64,000 bases of DNA from Phocaeicola faecium (GTDB lineage Bacteria; Bacteroidota; Bacteroidia; Bacteroidales; Bacteroidaceae), in the NCBI RefSeq assembly GCF_014837055.1, contig NZ_JACSPQ010000001.1, positions 733,035-797,034 on the forward strand, in the 5' to 3' direction. The notes beneath the pieces were generated by a model. The model was not told where the DNA came from. It saw only the letters and a list, made by a program, of their open reading frames with translations, and made no database searches. Positions within the stretch are counted from its first letter, which is position 1. Every line of letters begins with the position of its first letter. Shown piece by piece: positions 55,082 to 64,000 of this stretch. Both the position numbers and the translations under genes were made by a program.

Positions 55082-55272
55082 TATAATAGGCTCAAGTTGG
55101 TTCTTGTCGAAAAAAGAAAACAGGTAAATGGCTGGCTGAACAATTGAAAAAAGATCCTTCGACAGTATCAAAATGGTGTACCAATGTTTCACAGCCTGAC
55201 TTGGCTACTCTTTCAAGAATAGCTGAATTATTAGATATTGACAGGAGAGAACTTATTAACAAAAGCAAGTAA
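55082..55272 (+). pseudogene. XRE-family controller gene, frame-disrupted
   Basis: The C-terminal part reads KTGKWLAEQL...STVSKW, then TNVSQPDLATLSRIAELLDIDRRELI, a clear XRE helix-turn-helix like the small regulators in front of Bacteroidota type I systems. The expected N-terminus NRLKLVLVEKRK is in another frame. The frames join at the A-runs near 55109-55120, where one A appears missing. The expected ATG before AAT-AGG is also lost (ATAT at 55081-55084, as if a G were deleted). Neither piece has its own good start. It is a decayed regulator or the result of two sequencing indels. Confidence 0.7.
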
Positions 55273-55320
55273 ACTCGTTCCTTTGAGGAAAATAAGTACA
55301 ATAACATAGAAGTATATATA

Positions 55321-56877
55321 ATGACAAGCATACAACAAAGAGAGCAATTGCAGTCTCAGATTTGGAAAATAGCCAACGAAGTGCGTGGGGCTGTTGATGG
55401 ATGGGACTTCAAGCAATTTGTTTTGGGAACATTGTTCTACCGCTTCATCAGCGAAAACTTTACAGACTATATAGAAGGCGGAGACGATAGTATTGACTAT
55501 GCTTCTTTACCTGACAGTATAATAACTCCGGAGATAAAAGAGGATGCGGTCAAGACGAAAGGATATTTTATATATCCGAGCCAGCTTTTTGTCAACGTGG
55601 TAAAGACCGCCAACAACAATCCCAATCTTAATACAGATTTGAAAGCCATCTTTGATTCTATCGAAAGCTCTGCGAACGGTTATGCATCCGAAAAGAATAT
55701 CAAAGGACTGTTCGCCGATTTTGACACGACAAGCACCCGGCTTGGCAATACCGTAGAAAACAAGAACAGCCGTTTGGCGGCGGTTTTAAAAGGTGTGGCA
55801 GGATTGAATTTTGGAAGTTTTGAAGAGCATGAAATAGACCTTTTCGGTGATGCATACGAATTTCTGATTAACAACTATGCAGCCAATGCAGGAAAATCGG
55901 GCGGCGAGTTCTTCACTCCTCAAAATGTTTCCAAACTCATATCAAGGCTTGCCATGCACAAACAAACGACCGTAAACAAAATATACGACCCTGCTGCAGG
56001 TTCAGGTTCTTTGTTGCTTCAAGCAAAGAAACAATTTGAAGACCATATCATTGAAGATGGCTTCTTCGGTCAGGAAATAAACCATACAACCTATAACTTG
56101 GCTCGTATGAATATGTTCCTACACAATATCAATTACGATAAGTTCAATATCGCACTTGGAAATACGCTTATCGATCCACAGTTTGGAGACGAAAAGCCTT
56201 TTGATGCCATCGTTTCCAACCCACCTTATTCAGTAAACTGGATTGGTTCGGATGATCCCACACTTATCAATGACGACCGTTTTGCTCCAGCTGGGGTGCT
56301 TGCCCCCAAATCGAAAGCGGATTTCGCTTTCGTCCTACATTCTTTGCATTATTTGTCAAGCAAAGGACGTGCCGCTATTGTCTGTTTCCCCGGCATATTC
56401 TACCGAGGCGGGGCTGAGCAGAAAATCAGGAAATATCTGGTGGATGGTAACTATGTGGAGACCATTATCTCATTGCCTTCCAATTTATTCTATGGAACTT
56501 CGATAGCGGTTAATATTTTGGTTTTGTCAAAACATAAATCTGATACTAAAATCCAGTTTATAGATGCAAGCGGAGAGGATTTTTTTACGAAACAGACCAA
56601 CAACAATGTGCTTGAGGATAAGCATATAAACAGGATTATAGAAATCTTCGATAAAAAAGAAGATGTTGATTACATAGCCAAATCAGTTGATTATAAAACC
56701 ATTGCCGAAAATGATTATAACTTGTCGGTAAGTAGCTATATAGAGGTTAAAGACACCCGTCCGAAGACTGACATTAAGGAACTGAATGAGCGCATCCGCC
56801 GTATAGTGGCACGAGAAAACGAACTGCGTGCGGAAATAGACAAAATAGTAGCTGAATTAGAGGAGGATGAGGTATGA
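55321..56877 (+). CDS. hsdM: type I restriction-modification methyltransferase subunit
   Basis: N6-adenine methyltransferase subunit of 518 residues, working as M2S or R2M2S. An N-terminal HsdM_N helical domain ([31 protein letters not shown]) precedes the catalytic domain. The SAM-binding motif is [12 protein letters not shown], preceded by [13 protein letters not shown], and the catalytic motif is NPPYS. A C-terminal coiled coil follows. Codon use is AT-richer than flanking chromosome. The stop overlaps the DUF1016 gene by four bases. Confidence 0.96.
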   Translation: MTSIQQREQLQSQIWKIANEVRGAVDGWDFKQFVLGTLFYRFISENFTDYIEGGDDSIDYASLPDSIITPEIKEDAVKTKGYFIYPSQLFVNVVKTANNNPNLNTDLKAIFDSIESSANGYASEKNIKGLFADFDTTSTRLGNTVENKNSRLAAVLKGVAGLNFGSFEEHEIDLFGDAYEFLINNYAANAGKSGGEFFTPQNVSKLISRLAMHKQTTVNKIYDPAAGSGSLLLQAKKQFEDHIIEDGFFGQEINHTTYNLARMNMFLHNINYDKFNIALGNTLIDPQFGDEKPFDAIVSNPPYSVNWIGSDDPTLINDDRFAPAGVLAPKSKADFAFVLHSLHYLSSKGRAAIVCFPGIFYRGGAEQKIRKYLVDGNYVETIISLPSNLFYGTSIAVNILVLSKHKSDTKIQFIDASGEDFFTKQTNNNVLEDKHINRIIEIFDKKEDVDYIAKSVDYKTIAENDYNLSVSSYIEVKDTRPKTDIKELNERIRRIVARENELRAEIDKIVAELEEDEV

Positions 56878-57926
56878 GTGAGATATGGAAAAAAGAAGAT
56901 ACCTTTCTGAATGACATCAGAGGTATTATAAATTCGGCCAAACAAAATGCCGTGCGTAGTGTGGACTTTTGCCGGGTACAGATGTATTGGCACATGGGAA
57001 AGCGTATTTTTGAGGAAGAACAGCAGGGAAAAGACCGTGCCGATTACGGAACATACCTTATAAAGAATCTTGCCAAACAACTGGAGCCTGAATATGGAAG
57101 CGGTTTTTCTGTCCGCCAATTGGCTTTTTGCCGTCAATTCTATCGGATTTATCCAATTGCGAACGCACTGCGTTCACAATTGAACTGGACTCAATATCGT
57201 ATGCTGATTCAGATAGATGATCCTGATAAGCGTATGTATTATGAATTGGAATCTGTCAATAACGGTTGGACGGCAAGAGAAACGGAACGGCAAATCAATT
57301 CGCAGCTTTACGAACGTCTGTTACTGAGCAATGACAAGGAAGCTGTCCTTGCCGTTGCCCGCAAAGAGCGCATTCCGCAATCGCCTTTGGAAATCATTAA
57401 AGATCCGATGTATCTGGAGTTTTTAGGAATGGAACGTAAGGCTGCCTATTATGAAAAAGATTTAGAGTCGGCTATCATCACTCACTTGCAACATTTCTTG
57501 CTTGAATTGGGGCAAGGATTCACTTTCGTAGCACGGCAAAAACGTATTCTGCTTGAAGATGACGAGTTTTTTGCCGACCTCGTGTTTTACAACCGTCTGC
57601 TGAAATGTTTCGTTGTCATCGAACTGAAAACCGGTAAACTGACACATCAGGATTTGGGGCAATTGCAAATGTACGTCAACTACTACGACCGTGTGGAAAA
57701 GACTGCGGAAGAGAATCCTACCATCGGCATCCTGCTTTGCACCAGTAAAAATGATACTGCCGTGCGCATGGCGTTGCCAGAAGACAATAAAACCATATTG
57801 GCAAGCGAATATAAACTCTATCTGCCCACACAAGCACAACTGATTGACGAAGTGAATAGTGTGCGAAAGATGGTGGAAGAACAACATGGATTTAATAGGG
57901 GTAATGAAATGGAGGATGAGGTATGA
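56874..57926 (+). CDS. DUF1016/YhcG family PD-(D/E)xK nuclease-like protein
   Basis: Protein of 350 residues with an N-terminal DUF1016 helical domain (about 10-160: [42 protein letters not shown]) and a C-terminal PD-(D/E)xK nuclease fold ([23 protein letters not shown], with Asp, Glu and Lys, then [12 protein letters not shown]). YhcG proteins occur often inside type I restriction loci, but their job there is not established. Start and stop both overlap neighbours as ATGA, so it is translated with hsdM and hsdS. Confidence 0.88.
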   Translation: MSEIWKKEDTFLNDIRGIINSAKQNAVRSVDFCRVQMYWHMGKRIFEEEQQGKDRADYGTYLIKNLAKQLEPEYGSGFSVRQLAFCRQFYRIYPIANALRSQLNWTQYRMLIQIDDPDKRMYYELESVNNGWTARETERQINSQLYERLLLSNDKEAVLAVARKERIPQSPLEIIKDPMYLEFLGMERKAAYYEKDLESAIITHLQHFLLELGQGFTFVARQKRILLEDDEFFADLVFYNRLLKCFVVIELKTGKLTHQDLGQLQMYVNYYDRVEKTAEENPTIGILLCTSKNDTAVRMALPEDNKTILASEYKLYLPTQAQLIDEVNSVRKMVEEQHGFNRGNEMEDEV

Positions 57927-58510
57927 GCAAGTTGCAGAAATTAATTCAGGAACTTTGCCCGGATGGAGTGGAGTATAAGACATTGGGGGAAATTGCTACC
58001 ATAAAAAATGGTAGAGATTACAAACATTTAGGTAAAGGGAATGTTCCTGTTTATGGCTCTGGTGGAATAATGACTTATGTTGATACTTATGTATATAATA
58101 AGCCAACAGTTTTAATTCCACGTAAAGGTTCACTTGGTAATTTGTTTTATGTAGATACGCCATTTTGGAATGTTGACACCATTTTTTACACAGAGGTTGA
58201 TACGCAACAAATTGACGTGAAATATTTATATTACTTATTGGCTAAAGAGCATTTAGAGAATTTAAATAAAGCAGGTGGAGTTCCAAGTTTAACTCAATCC
58301 ATTTTAAATAAACTAATACTTCCTGTTCCTCCTCTCGAAGTCCAAAATGAAATAGTCCGCATTCTTGACCACTTTACCGATCTTGCAGCAGAGTTGCAAG
58401 CGGAACTGCAAGCGAGAAAGGAGCAGTATGAATATTATCGGAACCAACTGTTAACGTTTAATAAAATAGGGGGGGGGTACGCAAAACGTAACTTGGATGA
58501 AGATGAGTGA
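57923..58510 (+). CDS. hsdS: type I specificity subunit, first half (TRD1), truncated at poly-G
   Basis: Half of an HsdS subunit: one target-recognition domain (EIATIKNGRDYKHLG...GSGGIMTYVDTY, VPSLTQSILNKLILPVPP) and the first conserved spacer helix ([29 protein letters not shown]). At residue 183 the frame enters nine G (58469-58477), codes Gly-Gly-Gly, and stops 13 codons later. With eight or eleven G it would continue into the second half at 58497-59036, giving about 370 residues, the normal two-TRD length. In the present state it may work as a half-subunit dimer. Confidence 0.92.
   Translation: MSKLQKLIQELCPDGVEYKTLGEIATIKNGRDYKHLGKGNVPVYGSGGIMTYVDTYVYNKPTVLIPRKGSLGNLFYVDTPFWNVDTIFYTEVDTQQIDVKYLYYLLAKEHLENLNKAGGVPSLTQSILNKLILPVPPLEVQNEIVRILDHFTDLAAELQAELQARKEQYEYYRNQLLTFNKIGGGYAKRNLDEDE
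58469..58477 (+). repeat. poly-G(9) tract inside hsdS
   Basis: Nine consecutive G at codons 183-185 of the first hsdS frame. A change of -1 or +2 G fuses the two hsdS halves; other lengths keep them apart. Such mononucleotide runs are typical slippage sites for phase variation. Confidence 0.9.
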
Positions 58511-59036
58511 TGTATATGATATGAAAGCAGGAAAAAATATATTGGCATCCGAAATATATAGTTCAGAAACTACGATAACTCCATATCCATGTTATGGAGG
58601 TAATGGAAAAAGAGGATATGTAGCTGTATTTAATCAACATGGAGAGAAAGTTCTTGTTGGAAGGCAGGGTGCTTTATGTGGCAATGTATGTTTTGCAGAA
58701 GGTGAATTTTATGCAACCGAACATGCTGTCGTTGTTTCTGAAAAAGGATTTTGTCTTCCACGATATACATTTCACGTATTAAATATGATGAATCTTAACC
58801 AATATAAGACTGCTGGTGCACAACCTGGATTATCAGTTACACGTTTGGAAACTTTACTAGTTCCTATTCCTCCCCTTACAGAACAAGAACGCATCGTCAC
58901 CATCCTTGATAAATTCGACGCTTTGGTAAACGATTTAACCCAAGGTCTTCCTGCTGAAATAGCTGCCGTACAAGAACAATATGAATATTATCGAAATAAA
59001 ATACTCTCATTTCCAAGAATTAAAATAGGAGCATAA
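58497..59036 (+). CDS. hsdS: type I specificity subunit, second half (TRD2)
   Basis: Second half of HsdS, 179 residues when read from its own ATG. It has a different target-recognition domain ([42 protein letters not shown]), then the second conserved region ([36 protein letters not shown]), matching the helix of the first half. The frame is +1 to the first half. The ATG at 58497 lies just before the first half's stop at 58508-58510, so coupled translation of a separate half is possible. Ends one base before hsdR. Confidence 0.9.
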   Translation: MKMSDVYDMKAGKNILASEIYSSETTITPYPCYGGNGKRGYVAVFNQHGEKVLVGRQGALCGNVCFAEGEFYATEHAVVVSEKGFCLPRYTFHVLNMMNLNQYKTAGAQPGLSVTRLETLLVPIPPLTEQERIVTILDKFDALVNDLTQGLPAEIAAVQEQYEYYRNKILSFPRIKIGA

Positions 59037-59037
59037 T

Positions 59038-62000
59038 ATGGGGCAATATAACACCATAGCAGAATCAAACAACTTCATCGTACTTGATGCATACACCAAG
59101 TATAATGAACTTCATGAACCTCCGGTTTTATATCAGTCGGAGGCAGGTCTTGAACACGAATTTATCGAGGATTTAGTGAATCAAGGCTATGAATATCGCC
59201 CGGATATATCAACTCCCGATGCACTGCTGGACAATGCGCGTAAGAGGATTCAAGAACTTAACGATGTGGAGTTTACCGATAAGGAATGGTTGCGGTTCGT
59301 GGAAGAATATCTGGACAAACCGGGCGATACACTGACAGACAAGACCCGTAAGATTCACGATAACCACATCTATGATTTTGTTTTTGATGACGGACATATT
59401 AAGAACATCTATATTGCCGACAAACAAAACATTGCCCGTAACAAGGTACAAGTAATCAATCAGTTTGAACAAACCGGAACACAAGCCAACCGTTATGATG
59501 TTACCATTCTGGTTAATGGTTTGCCATTGGTACATGTTGAATTGAAAAAACGCGGTGTCGCCATCCGTGAAGCATTCAATCAGGTTCACCGATATTCCAA
59601 AGAGAGTTTCAACAGTGATAATTCACTTTTCAAGTATATTCAGGTGTTTGTCATTTCAAATGGTACAGACAGCCGTTATTTTGCCAATACGGTTGAGCGC
59701 AACAAAAACAGCTTTGACTTTACCATGAACTGGGCAAATGCAAAGAATACCGTGATAAAGGATCTCAAAGACTTTACAGAGACCTTTTTCCAAAAGAGCA
59801 CCTTGCTTAACATCATTTTTACTTATACAGTCTTTGACACAAACAATACTTTGCTTGTAATGCGCCCGTATCAGATTGCGGCGACAGAGCGTATGTTATG
59901 GAAAATCAGAAGTGCATACCAAGCAAAAAAATGGTCTACAACCGAAGGTGGTGGATATATCTGGCATACCACAGGCTCGGGAAAAACGCTTACCAGTTTC
60001 AAAGCAGCACGATTGGCAACCCAACTGGACTTTATTGACAAGGTATTCTTTGTCGTTGACCGCAAGGATCTTGACTATCAGACGATGAAAGAATATCAGC
60101 GGTTCTCTCCGGATAGTGTCAACGGGTCTGAAAGCACGGCTGGATTGAAACGGAATATAGAGAAGGATGACAACAGGATTATCGTCACTACAATTCAGAA
60201 ACTGAATAATCTGATGAAAAGTGAAGACAATCTGCCCGTTTATCAAAAACAGGTCGTTTTCATTTTCGATGAGTGCCATCGCTCCCAATTTGGTGAAGCG
60301 CAAAAACAATTAAGAAAAAAGTTCAAGAAGTATTATCAGTTCGGTTTTACAGGAACCCCCATATTCCCGGAGAATGCTTATGGCTCGGAAACAACGGCAA
60401 GTGTGTTCGGCAGGGAATTGCATTCGTATGTGATAACGGATGCCATCCGCGATGAAAAAGTATTGAAATTCAAGGTTGACTACAACAATGTACGACCTCG
60501 TTTCAGAAATATAGAAACAGAACTTGACGAACAAAAGCTAAGTGCCGCAGAAAACAAACAGGCATTACTTCACCCTGCCCGCATAAATGAAATTTCGCAA
60601 TACATCTTGCACAATTTCAGAATTAAGACACATCGGAATCAAAGCGACAGCAAAGGTTTCAATGCCATGTTTGCTGTCAGTAGTGTGGATGCAGCCAAAT
60701 GCTACTATGAAGAACTGAACCGATTGCAGAAAGATTTGGAAAAGTCTTTGAAAATAGCTACCATATTTTCTTTCGCCGCTAACGAAGAGCAAAGTTCAAT
60801 AGGTGAAATACCGGATGAGAATTTTGAACCGTCGGCAATGGATCTCAGCGCAAAAGAGTTTTTGACAAAAGCCATCGACGATTATAATGCCCTGTTTGGA
60901 ACAAGTTATGGCATTGACGGCAAAGAGTTTCAAAATTATTACAGAGACCTTTCCAAAAGAGTAAAAAATAAAGAGGTGGATCTTGTAATCGTAGTAGGCA
61001 TGTTCCTGACTGGCTTTGATGCTCCGACTTTGAATACACTGTTTGTAGACAAGAATTTACGTTATCACGGATTAATACAGGCATTTTCCCGTACCAACAG
61101 GATTTATGATGCCACCAAGACATTTGGCAATATCATTACATTCAGAGACCTCGAAAAACACACGATTGATGCCATAAAATTATTCGGCGATGAAAATACC
61201 GCAAATGTAGTGCTGGAGAAAAGCTACAAGGAATATTTGGAAGGCTTTAAAGACATTGCTACGGGTGAGGCACGGAGAGGATATATTGAAATTGTAAAAG
61301 AACTGGGAGATAAATTCCCTGATACGGACAAGATCGTTACAGAACAAGATAAAAAGGAATTTGTCAAACTGTTTGGCGAATATCTGCGGGTGGAAAACAT
61401 ATTGCAGAACTTTGATGAGTTTACGGTAGTCAAAGCCTTTCAGACAATAGATACGGATAATCCGGATGCAATCGAAGCATTTAAAAACAATTATTTTGTC
61501 AACGATGACGATATTGCGAAAATGCAGAAATTGCAAATGCCGTCTGATAGGATCATTCAGGATTACAAATCGACTTATAACGACATACGAGATTGGTTAA
61601 GACGAGAAAAAGAAGGAAAGAGGCCAGAAAAATCAAGAATAGACTGGGATGATGTCATATTCGAGATAGATTTGCTTAAATCGCAGGAGATAAACCTTGA
61701 TTATATTCTTGAGTTAATTTTTGAAAATAACAAAAAGAAGTTAGACAAATCTTCATTGATTGATGAAATCCGCAGGGTTATTCGGTCAAGTGTCGGCAAC
61801 AGAGCCAAAGAAAGCCTGATTGTTGATTTTATCAATGACGCTAATCTCGATGCCATATCTGATAAGACTGAAATTATAAAAGCATTCTTTGAATATGCGC
61901 AAACTCAGCAAAAGAAGGAAGCATCGGATTTGATAGCGAGCGAGAATCTGAATGAAAAAGAAGCCAAGCATTATATTGAAGTGTCTTTAAAACGTAAATA

Positions 62001-62145
62001 CGCAAGTGAGAATGGAACTGACTTTAATAATATCCTACCCAAAATGAGTCCCCTGAACCCATTATACCTGACTAAAAAACATAAGGTGTTTGAAAAGATT
62101 GCCGCTTTTGTCGAAAAGTTTAAAGGTGTTGGTGGACAACTATAA
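59038..62145 (+). CDS. hsdR: type I restriction endonuclease subunit R
   Basis: Translocase-nuclease subunit of 1035 residues. The PD-(D/E)xK nuclease is at about 154-170 ([22 protein letters not shown], Asp154, Glu168, Lys170). The helicase core has Walker A TTGSGKT (GSGKT at 313-317), DECH at 411-414, the GFTGTP motif and the RTNRIYD motif VI. A C-terminal helical domain binds M and S. All motors and nuclease residues are intact, so the system should restrict when S is functional. Codon use is AT-rich. Confidence 0.95.
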   Translation: MGQYNTIAESNNFIVLDAYTKYNELHEPPVLYQSEAGLEHEFIEDLVNQGYEYRPDISTPDALLDNARKRIQELNDVEFTDKEWLRFVEEYLDKPGDTLTDKTRKIHDNHIYDFVFDDGHIKNIYIADKQNIARNKVQVINQFEQTGTQANRYDVTILVNGLPLVHVELKKRGVAIREAFNQVHRYSKESFNSDNSLFKYIQVFVISNGTDSRYFANTVERNKNSFDFTMNWANAKNTVIKDLKDFTETFFQKSTLLNIIFTYTVFDTNNTLLVMRPYQIAATERMLWKIRSAYQAKKWSTTEGGGYIWHTTGSGKTLTSFKAARLATQLDFIDKVFFVVDRKDLDYQTMKEYQRFSPDSVNGSESTAGLKRNIEKDDNRIIVTTIQKLNNLMKSEDNLPVYQKQVVFIFDECHRSQFGEAQKQLRKKFKKYYQFGFTGTPIFPENAYGSETTASVFGRELHSYVITDAIRDEKVLKFKVDYNNVRPRFRNIETELDEQKLSAAENKQALLHPARINEISQYILHNFRIKTHRNQSDSKGFNAMFAVSSVDAAKCYYEELNRLQKDLEKSLKIATIFSFAANEEQSSIGEIPDENFEPSAMDLSAKEFLTKAIDDYNALFGTSYGIDGKEFQNYYRDLSKRVKNKEVDLVIVVGMFLTGFDAPTLNTLFVDKNLRYHGLIQAFSRTNRIYDATKTFGNIITFRDLEKHTIDAIKLFGDENTANVVLEKSYKEYLEGFKDIATGEARRGYIEIVKELGDKFPDTDKIVTEQDKKEFVKLFGEYLRVENILQNFDEFTVVKAFQTIDTDNPDAIEAFKNNYFVNDDDIAKMQKLQMPSDRIIQDYKSTYNDIRDWLRREKEGKRPEKSRIDWDDVIFEIDLLKSQEINLDYILELIFENNKKKLDKSSLIDEIRRVIRSSVGNRAKESLIVDFINDANLDAISDKTEIIKAFFEYAQTQQKKEASDLIASENLNEKEAKHYIEVSLKRKYASENGTDFNNILPKMSPLNPLYLTKKHKVFEKIAAFVEKFKGVGGQL

Positions 62146-62156
62146 TTTTTGTTGAT

Positions 62157-62342
62157 ATGGCAAATGCTTCTGTTCTAAATTGGAATACGATTGAACTTCA
62201 TTATGGGTTTAATGATGAAAGTCACACCATGGATGCAATCGTATTCCATAAATGCGAATATGAATTTTTAGGTATTGCAAAAGAAATTGTGCAAAATCAA
62301 ACAGTGTTAAAGATTTATCTTTTAAAATCTAAAATAGATTAA
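62157..62342 (+). CDS. 61-residue orphan after hsdR, unknown
   Basis: Small protein starting MANASVLNWNTIELHYG with NDESHTMDAIVFHKCEYEFLGIAKEI as its core; no signal or membrane span. I do not recognise a named family; it may be the conserved N-terminal piece of a larger island protein cut short. It starts 11 bases after hsdR and shares its AT-rich composition, then the chromosome turns GC-rich two bases later. Could be an accessory of the restriction system or a remnant. Confidence 0.55.
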   Translation: MANASVLNWNTIELHYGFNDESHTMDAIVFHKCEYEFLGIAKEIVQNQTVLKIYLLKSKID

Positions 62343-62344
62343 TC

Positions 62345-63049
62345 ATGCGATATATGAAAAGTGATTTAACGCTCATACTGGGCTGTGTCTTGTTGCTGGC
62401 GGGGTGCAGTGCATCGTCAAAGAAGGCGGATGATGCCGGGGCGGAGGCAACGCCTGTTCCGGCAGAGGTGACGGACGATTACACTCGGTTCTTTACCGAA
62501 GGAATCCGCTTGGAGCGTGCCGACGGAAAGGCGGGAGGCATGTATGTGAGGTTCGGCAAAGACTCGCTGACGGCGGAGCTGTTCTCGCCTGCCGAGGGGG
62601 TGACCGAGACGCTGGAGCGGCGCATCACGCCGGCGGGCAAACGGGTGTGGAACATGGAAGACGATGATACCAAGAATCTGCGCCGGGAGGACGGCGGACT
62701 GTGGACGGTGAGCCGCCGCGGGAAACTGATTTTCTCTGAAGCGGGAGCTGCTGACGGACTGGGCAACTGGCTGACGGAGCGTTTCGAAGGGACGGCTGCG
62801 GGGGCGCGTTACCGGCTGGCTGTGCGTCACCGCGAGCATAGCGGCGACGGGTATTTCCTGTTGCACCTCACTCCTGCACAAGCGGAGGCGGGAAACGACA
62901 CGACGCTCATCTACACGGGACGACGATACACGCAGCGGGTCACAGCGACCGATGCCGACGCCACCGTATGGCAGTTGGTTGCCGACGATGGCGTGACCCT
63001 CTATAACTTCATCCCCGAAAACCGCACGCTCGAACAATTCAACCGATAA
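62345..63049 (+). CDS. putative lipoprotein, unknown function
   Basis: Exported lipoprotein of 234 residues: lipobox LLLAGC (Cys21), then an acidic linker (KKADDAGAEATPVPAEV). Beta-rich body with no motif I can name confidently; an NlpE- or MliC-like barrel is possible. GC-rich composition matches the core chromosome, so it lies outside the restriction island. It precedes the RNA methyltransferase gene by 22 bases and may be in its operon. MKSDLTLI three codons later is an alternative start. Confidence 0.7.
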   Translation: MRYMKSDLTLILGCVLLLAGCSASSKKADDAGAEATPVPAEVTDDYTRFFTEGIRLERADGKAGGMYVRFGKDSLTAELFSPAEGVTETLERRITPAGKRVWNMEDDDTKNLRREDGGLWTVSRRGKLIFSEAGAADGLGNWLTERFEGTAAGARYRLAVRHREHSGDGYFLLHLTPAQAEAGNDTTLIYTGRRYTQRVTATDADATVWQLVADDGVTLYNFIPENRTLEQFNR

Positions 63050-63071
63050 AGTTTATCCGTAAAACAAGATC

Positions 63072-63824
63072 ATGCTTAGCAAGAATAAAATAAAGTATAT
63101 CCGCTCGTTAGAGCAGAAGAAACATCGCAAGGAGGAACAGGCTTTCCTTGCCGAGAGTAACAAATTAGTTAACGACCTGTCGGGGCATTTCGACTGCCTG
63201 CTGCTGGTGGCTACGGCGCACTGGTTAGAGGAGCATCCCCACGTAAGGGCGCAGGAGGTGATTGAGGCGAGCCGCGAGGAGTTGTCGCGTGCCAGCCTGC
63301 TGAAAACGCCGCAGGAGGCGCTGGCGGTGTTCCGTATTCCGCAGTACGAGGCGGAGGCGGAGGTGGTCAGGAGGTCGCTGTGCCTTGCGCTCGACGGCGT
63401 GCAAGACCCCGGCAACTTGGGGACTATCATCCGCATTGCCGACTGGTTCGGCATCCGGCACATCTTCTGCTCGGCGGGGACGGCGGATGCGTTCAATCCT
63501 AAAACGGTGCAGGCTACGATGGGTGCGCTGGCGCGCGTGCAGTTGCATTACTGCGACTTGAGGGAGCTGGTGGCTTCATTGCCGGATGTCCCCGTGTTCG
63601 GCACGTTCCTCGACGGGGGCGACCTCTACACGCAGGAGCTGTCGGCAAACGGGCTTATCGTGATGGGCAACGAGGGAAACGGCATCAGCCCCGAACTTGC
63701 CGCTGTCGTCAACCGCCGCCTCCTGATACCCAACTATCCGCAGGGAGAGGAGACGAGCGAGTCGCTCAACGTGGCGGTGGCTACGGCTGTCGTCTGTGCG
63801 GAGTTCCGCCGGCGGATGCGCTGA
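63072..63824 (+). CDS. TrmH/SpoU-family RNA 2'-O-methyltransferase
   Basis: SPOUT methyltransferase of 250 residues. A substrate-binding N-terminal domain (KYIRSLEQKKHRKEEQAFLAES) precedes the knot domain with LALDGVQDPGNLGTIIRIADWFG (motif 1), VMGNEGNGISPEL (motif 2) and LLIPNYPQGEETSESLNVAVA (motif 3). It probably methylates a ribose in 23S rRNA or a tRNA; the target is not predictable. Confidence 0.92.
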   Translation: MLSKNKIKYIRSLEQKKHRKEEQAFLAESNKLVNDLSGHFDCLLLVATAHWLEEHPHVRAQEVIEASREELSRASLLKTPQEALAVFRIPQYEAEAEVVRRSLCLALDGVQDPGNLGTIIRIADWFGIRHIFCSAGTADAFNPKTVQATMGALARVQLHYCDLRELVASLPDVPVFGTFLDGGDLYTQELSANGLIVMGNEGNGISPELAAVVNRRLLIPNYPQGEETSESLNVAVATAVVCAEFRRRMR

Positions 63825-63843
63825 CCCGCCGGAAAGGGAATGC

Positions 63844-63856
63844 CCCGCACGGGGGG
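63844..63856. terminator. weak bidirectional hairpin between rRNA methyltransferase gene and prmA
   Basis: CCCC-GCAC-GGGG stem; the plus strand continues to ATTATTTT, the minus to a pyrimidine-rich stretch. It lies between convergent genes. Short stem, so uncertain. Confidence 0.3.
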
Positions 63857-63857
63857 A

Positions 63858-64000
63858 TTATTTTACGAGCTTCACTGCCGCCCAGCGGTTCTTCTCGCGG
63901 TGATGCACGAAAGTCAGTCCGAGGCTCTCGCCGCGCTCGCGGATAGCAGGGATATCGTCTACGTAGAATCCGCTCATGTAGATTTCCGAACCCTCGTGCA
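63858..64000 (-). CDS. prmA: ribosomal protein L11 methyltransferase, C-terminal fragment
   Basis: Last 47 codons of a gene that continues past the window. The tail GSEIYMSGFYVDDIPAIRERGESLGLTFV followed by HHREKNRWAAVKLVK matches the C-terminus of PrmA, which trimethylates ribosomal protein L11. Only the end is visible, so catalytic motifs cannot be checked. Confidence 0.75.
   Translation of the reverse strand, partial: HEGSEIYMSGFYVDDIPAIRERGESLGLTFVHHREKNRWAAVKLVK

Noticed and set aside
58469..58510. Programmed ribosomal frameshift as explanation for the split hsdS
   Set aside because: A plain G9 run lacks a downstream pseudoknot or a known slippery heptamer with stimulatory element; replication slippage is the simpler reading, though frameshifting is not excluded.

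Overview
The window is chromosomal DNA of a Bacteroidales bacterium, most likely Bacteroidaceae. Evidence: Bacteroidota-type promoters (TTTG, 18-20 bp, TAnnTTTG) with few obvious Shine-Dalgarno sites, a SusC-type receptor start, lipoproteins with Bacteroides-like signals, DUF4286/DUF4837/DUF5686 proteins, a class III fructose bisphosphatase, class II ribonucleotide reductase and a reverse rubrerythrin. The species cannot be named from sequence alone.

Layout. 1-188: start of a SusC/RagA-like receptor (minus). 0.5-13.6 kb: uvrB (plus), then a long minus-strand run of housekeeping genes (nrdJ, folB, DUF418, gph-like HAD, DUF4286, ruvC, pullulanase, ModF-like double ABC ATPase, trkH). 13.9 kb: nitroreductase with a strong terminator. 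14.7-25.5 kb: an 11-gene minus-strand operon from one consensus promoter. It encodes a GNAT-like acyltransferase, ketosynthase, acyl carrier protein, two hot-dog dehydratases, a RetSat/phytoene-desaturase-like flavoenzyme, FabG, a thioesterase, a flippase-like membrane protein, a CDP-alcohol phosphotransferase and a DUF5686 outer-membrane protein. It looks like an uncharacterised specialised lipid or polyene pathway. 25.8-31.2 kb: YqgE, macro-domain protein, GNAT, small membrane protein, recR, SSS symporter, Rpn-type nuclease. 31.2-39 kb: a minus-strand operon rlmN-DUF4837-pdxA followed by nucleotidyltransferase, ATP-grasp, a second CDP-alcohol phosphotransferase, HAD phosphatase and a FucP-like transporter. 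This looks like a head-group activation pathway whose CDP-alcohol enzyme is a full-length paralogue of the one in the first lipid operon.

39.1-44.1 kb: a three-gene plus operon (tandem GT2 plus HIT-like DUF4922 fusion, SpoIID-like protein, AmpG-like permease) that suggests peptidoglycan turnover. 44.2-45.4 kb: PerR-like Fur regulator with a candidate self-operator, then reverse rubrerythrin. 45.4-54.6 kb: GH2 glycosidase, YidE/AspT-type transporter plus fbp, small DUF6965-like protein, BamA/TamA-like outer-membrane lipoprotein.

55.0-62.3 kb is a visibly AT-richer type I restriction-modification island: broken XRE regulator, hsdM, DUF1016/YhcG nuclease, hsdS, hsdR and a 61-residue orphan. hsdS is split in two by a run of nine G; eight G (or eleven) would fuse the halves into one about 370-residue, two-domain specificity subunit. 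This is a probable phase-variable switch of methylation specificity and the most striking feature of the window. The window ends with a small lipoprotein gene, a TrmH-family RNA methyltransferase and the 3' end of prmA.
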